Below, piece after piece: positions 6,015 through 9,469 of a DNA stretch of 9,469 nt. This DNA comes from an uncultured Veillonella sp. (GTDB lineage Bacteria > Bacillota > Negativicutes > Veillonellales > Veillonellaceae): NCBI GenBank assembly GCA_900550175.1, contig URQX01000064.1:1-9469 (forward strand), in the 5' to 3' direction. Under the pieces are notes generated by a model. That model was not told the DNA's origin. It worked only from the letters and a program-made list of their open reading frames with translations, and did no database searches. Numbering within the stretch: the stretch's first letter is position 1; every line of letters starts with the position of its first letter. Position numbers and translations under genes: made by a program.

Positions 6015-7355
6015 ATGAGTTCGATGGAGTACGAAAGAACGAATCAATCCAAGGGTTTTCTTGATCAGTTTTTCAAGTTATCCCAACATGGCACGTCAGT
6101 AAAAACTGAGTTTTTTGCTGGTATTACAATGTTTATTGCATCCGTATATATCCTAGCAGTTATACCAAATTTGCTAGCTGTATCGGGGATGCCTCATGAG
6201 AGTACAGTGGCTGCCGTGATTTTAACTACTGCCTTTGCGACTATGCTTATCGGTTTAGTAGCTAATGTTCCTGTTATCGTAGCACCCGGCCTTGGTCTTA
6301 GTGCGTTCTTTTCGTACACTATTTGTGGTGCTATGGGGCTTAGTTGGCAAACAGCATTAGGAGCCGTTTTTATTTCTGGTACAGTGTTTGTTATTTTAAC
6401 GGTTACCAAAGTTCTTAACAAAATTGTAGATGGTATTCCGCAAGTGCTAAAAACATCTATCGGTGTAGGGATTGGTTTATTCGTTGCTTTCATCGGCTTT
6501 AAAAATGCGCACATTATCGTTTCTGATAATGCTACCTTTGTAACATTAGGCAATATGAAAGACCCAGCTGTATTATTAACCTTATTGGGTTTATTTATAA
6601 CTAGTATTTTGCTGGCAAAACAAGTTAAAGGCGGCTTGCTCATCGGCATGGCTTTCACTACAATAGCAGCGATGGGATTAGGTTTAACTAAGATGCCTGC
6701 TACAAGTGCAGATATCTTTAATTTGGTACCACCGGTTCCCGTTGATACATTCGCTCAACTAGATGTAATGGGGGCTATTAAATATGGTATATTCTCTATT
6801 ATTTTCTCCATTACTATTGTAGATATGTTTGATAATATTGGTACATTAATCGGTGTAACGAGAAAGGCAAACCTCGTAAATGAAAATGGTAAATTCGAAA
6901 ATTTAGACAAAGCGTTGCTATGTACTTCTATCGGTGCTGCGGCAGGTGCCGTTGCAGGTACTTCTACAGTTACTTCTTATATTGAAAGTGCGGCAGCCGT
7001 TGCAGATGGGGGTCGGACAGGTCTTTCTGCTGAGTTTAATCATTTATATTTGGGTTCTCTGTTCTTTGCCCCATTATTCTTGTTGGTGCCTGTGCAAGCG
7101 ACAGCACCGGTACTGATTACCATTGGCGTATTTATGATGAGTGAAGTAACGCACATTGACTTTACTGATTTTACAGAAGCATTGCCTGCATTCTTAACGA
7201 TTCTTCTCATGCCGTTAACATTTAGCATTGCTCAAGGCTTATCCTTTGGATTCGTTTCTTATACATTGATTAAACTGACAACTGGCCGCCGTCATGAAAT
7301 TCATCCAATTATGTACATCCTGACTGTGGCGTTCATCATTCACTTTGCTATTTAA
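6015..7355 (+). CDS. Guanine/hypoxanthine permease, NCS2 family (AzgA type)
   Basis: This is a polytopic inner-membrane protein of 446 residues, probably a proton symporter for guanine or hypoxanthine. AzgA-subfamily motifs are clear: KTEFFAGITMFIASVYIL (30-47) in TM1, the substrate-site helix APGLGLSAFF (90-99), VDMFDNIGTLIGV (269-281), and GTSTVTSYIESAA (315-327) followed by GGRTGL (332-337). Most of the chain from residue 35 on is hydrophobic, consistent with the 14-segment 7+7 NCS2 fold. Relatives include E. coli GhxP/GhxQ and Bacillus PbuG; adenine permeases of the same subfamily (AdeP) cannot be excluded on sequence alone, but the adjacent guanine deaminase favours guanine. The ATG at 6015 has GGGAGG 8 nt upstream. 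Expression is probably gated by the leader RNA at 5879-5966. Confidence 0.92.
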   Translation: MSSMEYERTNQSKGFLDQFFKLSQHGTSVKTEFFAGITMFIASVYILAVIPNLLAVSGMPHESTVAAVILTTAFATMLIGLVANVPVIVAPGLGLSAFFSYTICGAMGLSWQTALGAVFISGTVFVILTVTKVLNKIVDGIPQVLKTSIGVGIGLFVAFIGFKNAHIIVSDNATFVTLGNMKDPAVLLTLLGLFITSILLAKQVKGGLLIGMAFTTIAAMGLGLTKMPATSADIFNLVPPVPVDTFAQLDVMGAIKYGIFSIIFSITIVDMFDNIGTLIGVTRKANLVNENGKFENLDKALLCTSIGAAAGAVAGTSTVTSYIESAAAVADGGRTGLSAEFNHLYLGSLFFAPLFLLVPVQATAPVLITIGVFMMSEVTHIDFTDFTEALPAFLTILLMPLTFSIAQGLSFGFVSYTLIKLTTGRRHEIHPIMYILTVAFIIHFAI

Positions 7356-7403
7356 ATAGCATATACTATGAATCATATAGCATAGTCTATTAAAGAAAAA
7401 TCT

Positions 7404-7445
7404 AGCGTGTTATTTGGGCATAGTCTTTCAACGCTCTGATCACGC
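7404..7445 (+). repeat. Competing short stems before the guanine deaminase start
   Basis: AGCGT (7404-7408) can pair with ACGCT (7431-7435), while the overlapping GCGTG (7405-7409) can pair with CACGC (7441-7445), which directly abuts the AAGGAGG site (7446-7452). Only one stem can form at a time. The 9-mer GCATAGTCT also occurs twice in this gap (7380-7388 and 7418-7426). These are short matches and may be accidental. Confidence 0.25.
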
Positions 7446-7456
7446 AAGGAGGTTAT

Positions 7457-8746
7457 ATGAATTCGACACTTATTTTAAAAGGAAATATCTTATATACACC
7501 GCGTCCATCAGAGTTTATATCGATTCAACATGGCTATATCATTGCCGTAGATGGTGTGGTCGTATATTGTGGTGAAAGTATTCCACCAGCTTATGCAGCG
7601 TGCGAGGTTACTGATTATGGTGATAATCTCATCATTCCCGGCTTTGTAGATACGCATGCTCACGCTCCGCAGTATTGTAATCGTGGCCTTGGTATGGACA
7701 AAGAATTATTACCATGGCTAGAAACCTATACATTCCCTGAAGAAGCAAAATTTAGTGATTCAGATTATGCACGGTTAGTATATGGCGCCTTTGTACAAGA
7801 CTTATGGAGAAATGGGACTACTAGAAGTATACTGTTTGGTACTATCCATAAAGAAAGTACATTGGTGTTGATGGAACTTTTACAAAAAGCTGGATTATCA
7901 GCCTATGTAGGTAAGGTAAATATGGACCGTAATAGTCCTGATTTTTTGATTGAAGAAACGAATCAATCATTAGTGGATACTAAAGAGTGGTTAGAAAAAT
8001 CTGTTCCATTTGGTCCTTTAGTAAAACCTATAATTACCCCTCGGTTTGTACCATCCTGTACAAGTGAATTAATGAGTGGATTAGGGAAATTAGCAGAAGA
8101 ATATAATGTACCAATTCAATCTCACTTGTCCGAAAATCACGGTGAAATTGATTGGGTTGCATCATTACATCCAGAGTCACCAAATTATACAGATGTGTAC
8201 TATGAACATCGCTTAATGGGACAGGTACCTACAGTGATGGCTCACTGCATTCATTTAAGCGATGCAGAAATAGATCGTATGACAGAAACTCAAACTATGG
8301 TATCTCACTGTCCATATTCTAATGTAAATCTATCAAGTGGTATTGCACCGATTCGTAAGCTAATGAAACGAAATATACCGATTGGTTTGGGCTCCGATAT
8401 CTCTGGTGGTCATATTGTATCGATGGCGAAGGTTCTTACGGAAGCTATTGGATTGTCAAAAATGAAATGGGTAGAAGTCAATCAAACATATGCGCCACTT
8501 ACATTAAGTGAAGCTTTCTATATGGCTACAAAGGGAGGCGGTAAGTTCTTTGGTAATGTTGGTAGCTTTGAAAAAGGTTGTGAACTAGATGCCCTTATCA
8601 TTGATGATACATTACTATTTGATCCTAATGAACGCACTTTAGAAGAACGATTAGAGCGTTGGTTATATGTTGGTGATGACCGACATATTGTTGAACGCTA
8701 TGTAGCGGGACAGGTATTACCGAATCCTCAAGGTTTTCAAGGTTAA
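7457..8746 (+). CDS. guaD: Guanine deaminase
   Basis: GuaD hydrolyses guanine to xanthine and ammonia, the entry step of guanine breakdown. The 429-residue protein (E. coli GuaD is similar in length) is an amidohydrolase-superfamily TIM barrel with a small N-terminal beta domain. Zinc ligands are visible: His67 and His69 in DTHAHAPQ (65-72), His223 in QSHLSE (221-226), His263 in MAHC (261-264) and Asp314 in GLGSDISGG (310-318); Glu226 is the likely proton shuttle. WLETYTFPEE (87-96) is close to the guanine-deaminase signature and separates it from chlorohydrolases and cytosine deaminases. The ATG follows AAGGAGG by 4 nt. It lies 101 bp after the permease on the same strand; no strong promoter is seen between (TTCACT at 7339-7344 and TATACT at 7362-7367 are a weak possibility), so co-transcription is likely. 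A terminator follows. Confidence 0.93.
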   Translation: MNSTLILKGNILYTPRPSEFISIQHGYIIAVDGVVVYCGESIPPAYAACEVTDYGDNLIIPGFVDTHAHAPQYCNRGLGMDKELLPWLETYTFPEEAKFSDSDYARLVYGAFVQDLWRNGTTRSILFGTIHKESTLVLMELLQKAGLSAYVGKVNMDRNSPDFLIEETNQSLVDTKEWLEKSVPFGPLVKPIITPRFVPSCTSELMSGLGKLAEEYNVPIQSHLSENHGEIDWVASLHPESPNYTDVYYEHRLMGQVPTVMAHCIHLSDAEIDRMTETQTMVSHCPYSNVNLSSGIAPIRKLMKRNIPIGLGSDISGGHIVSMAKVLTEAIGLSKMKWVEVNQTYAPLTLSEAFYMATKGGGKFFGNVGSFEKGCELDALIIDDTLLFDPNERTLEERLERWLYVGDDRHIVERYVAGQVLPNPQGFQG

Positions 8747-8800
8747 TAGTTAACCTGTATTAAAGCGGGCAATAAAAAAGAATTTACATAGTATCCATAG

Positions 8801-8840
8801 CAGGTAGTTTGTATAGCATGCAAGCTACCTGTTTAATTTT
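8801..8840 (+). terminator. Intrinsic terminator after guanine deaminase
   Basis: CAGGTAGTTTG (8801-8811) pairs with CAAGCTACCTG (8821-8831) over 11 bp with one G-U pair, with loop TATAGCATG and a TTTAATTTT tail. It lies 54 bp after the deaminase stop and separates the purine unit from the next gene. Confidence 0.8.
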
Positions 8841-8849
8841 GACCTCATA

Positions 8850-8877
8850 TTGCGCATCAATACCCTTGGTGTATAAT
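8850..8877 (+). promoter_or_regulatory. Probable promoter of the CDF transporter gene
   Basis: TATAAT (8872-8877) is a perfect -10 box, preceded after 16 bp by TTGCGC (8850-8855), which keeps only the TTG of the -35 consensus. A better -35, TTGACC at 8839-8844, is too far away (27 bp). The site lies between the preceding terminator and the gene start, where a promoter is required. Confidence 0.45.
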
Positions 8878-8912
8878 AAAAAGACATACAAATTAAGAAA
8901 GTGGAGGACTTA

Positions 8913-9469
8913 ATGGATATATTAGGGGCAAGACGCTCTATAGAACAGAAGTTACTTATGCAATCCGTAGGGTTAATGGCCCTTGTAGCAGTAAGTGGCA
9001 CTATAATGGGTATTGTTACAGGATCTAGCGCGGTCTTATTAGATGGTGTATTTTCCTTTGTCGATGTTGTTATTAAAATCATGATGCTCATGACGGCCAA
9101 GTTAATAGCCCGTGAAACGAGTAAGCGCTTCCAATTTGGCTATTGGCAGTTTGAACCTTTGGTACTTGCCGTAGAAGGCTTTTTTATATTGCTAATCGTA
9201 ATTTATGCCTTATCTAGTGGCATTACAGACCTTATATCGGGGGGACGTCATGTAGATTTTGGACCAGCTATTTACTATGCCATCTTCTTTACAGTGGCGG
9301 ACACAATATATTACTTATATGTGCGTCGTATTAATAAGAGTCTGCAGTCTAACTTAATTAAATTTGATAATGTAAGTTGGTATGTTGATGCTTTGCTAGA
9401 AGCAGCTATCTTGATCAGTTTCGTCGTGGCCATCATGTTAGAAGGAACTGAATATGCTGATTGGGCAGC
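8913..9469 (+). CDS. Cation diffusion facilitator (CDF) transporter, N-terminal part (partial)
   Basis: The gene starts at ATG 8913, 5 nt after a GGAGG site, and runs off the window after 185 codons. The product has about five predicted membrane segments (roughly 17-37, 38-62, 81-102, 116-137 and 154-175). CDF features are SSAVLLDGVFSFVD (38-51) in TM2 and RFQFGYWQFEPLVL (72-85), equivalent to the RFPFGYGRxEPL-like loop into TM3. CDF proteins exchange protons for divalent metals such as Zn, Mn, Co or Fe at the inner membrane. Oddly, the usual four-residue transport site is only half present: TM2 has Phe47 and Asp51 where an Asp/His and Asp are expected, and TM5 has Ser155 and Asp159 where His and Asp are expected. 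It therefore belongs to a divergent branch, possibly the COG3965-like group. Substrate is unknown and the cytoplasmic C-terminal domain is not in view. Confidence 0.82.
   Translation, partial: MDILGARRSIEQKLLMQSVGLMALVAVSGTIMGIVTGSSAVLLDGVFSFVDVVIKIMMLMTAKLIARETSKRFQFGYWQFEPLVLAVEGFFILLIVIYALSSGITDLISGGRHVDFGPAIYYAIFFTVADTIYYLYVRRINKSLQSNLIKFDNVSWYVDALLEAAILISFVVAIMLEGTEYADWA

Noticed and set aside
6194..6658. 154-codon minus-strand frame inside the permease gene
   Set aside because: It is antisense to a membrane protein with clear AzgA motifs; its Thr/Pro/Val-rich composition is what the reverse strand of hydrophobic codons gives.
8825..9100. 91-codon minus-strand frame over the start of the CDF gene
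   Set aside because: It overlaps the terminator, promoter region and 5' end of a convincing CDF reading frame and lacks any recognisable domain.

Overview
The window looks like a chromosomal segment of a low-GC member of the Negativicutes, most probably Veillonella. The evidence is the gene order (pantothenate kinase end, dusB, greA, lysS), AT-rich DNA with strong Shine-Dalgarno sites, near-consensus sigma-70 promoters, and a purine salvage pair beside a large ornithine decarboxylase. The genus is inferred from protein character and gene order, not from a database match. All genes read on the plus strand, and I see no mobile element, CRISPR array, tRNA or rRNA.

Layout. 1-66 is the tail of a type III pantothenate kinase (coaX). 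A short gap with a 16-bp perfect palindrome and a strong hairpin leads to dusB (tRNA-dihydrouridine synthase). A textbook promoter (TTGACA, 17 bp, TATAAT) just after dusB drives greA and lysS. The greA leader carries a terminator-like hairpin about 25 nt into the transcript. A clear terminator closes lysS. Next stands a single 724-residue ornithine decarboxylase with its own promoter region. A 407-bp gap follows, holding a weak terminator, a strong promoter and a compact RNA element that looks like a riboswitch expression platform: a 7-bp hairpin, a second hairpin that can extend into an antiterminator, and a 13-bp terminator stem that shares its 5' strand. Downstream are an NCS2/AzgA-type purine permease and a guanine deaminase, then a terminator. 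The window ends inside a divergent cation diffusion facilitator (CDF) gene.

How the genes fit together. The first block is translation and transcription housekeeping: tRNA modification, RNA polymerase rescue and lysyl-tRNA charging. The permease and deaminase form a guanine-use module: take up the base, deaminate it to xanthine and ammonia. This fits the classical observation that Veillonella (formerly Micrococcus lactilyticus) ferments purines. The decarboxylase should make putrescine. In Veillonella and Selenomonas this diamine is covalently attached to peptidoglycan and helps hold the outer membrane, so the enzyme may serve the cell envelope as well as pH control.

The most promising item for discovery is the structured leader RNA at 5879-5966 upstream of the purine permease. 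It is not a recognisable classical purine riboswitch. Its loop sequences and layout remind me of the guanidine-IV (mepA) class, but I cannot confirm this from sequence alone.
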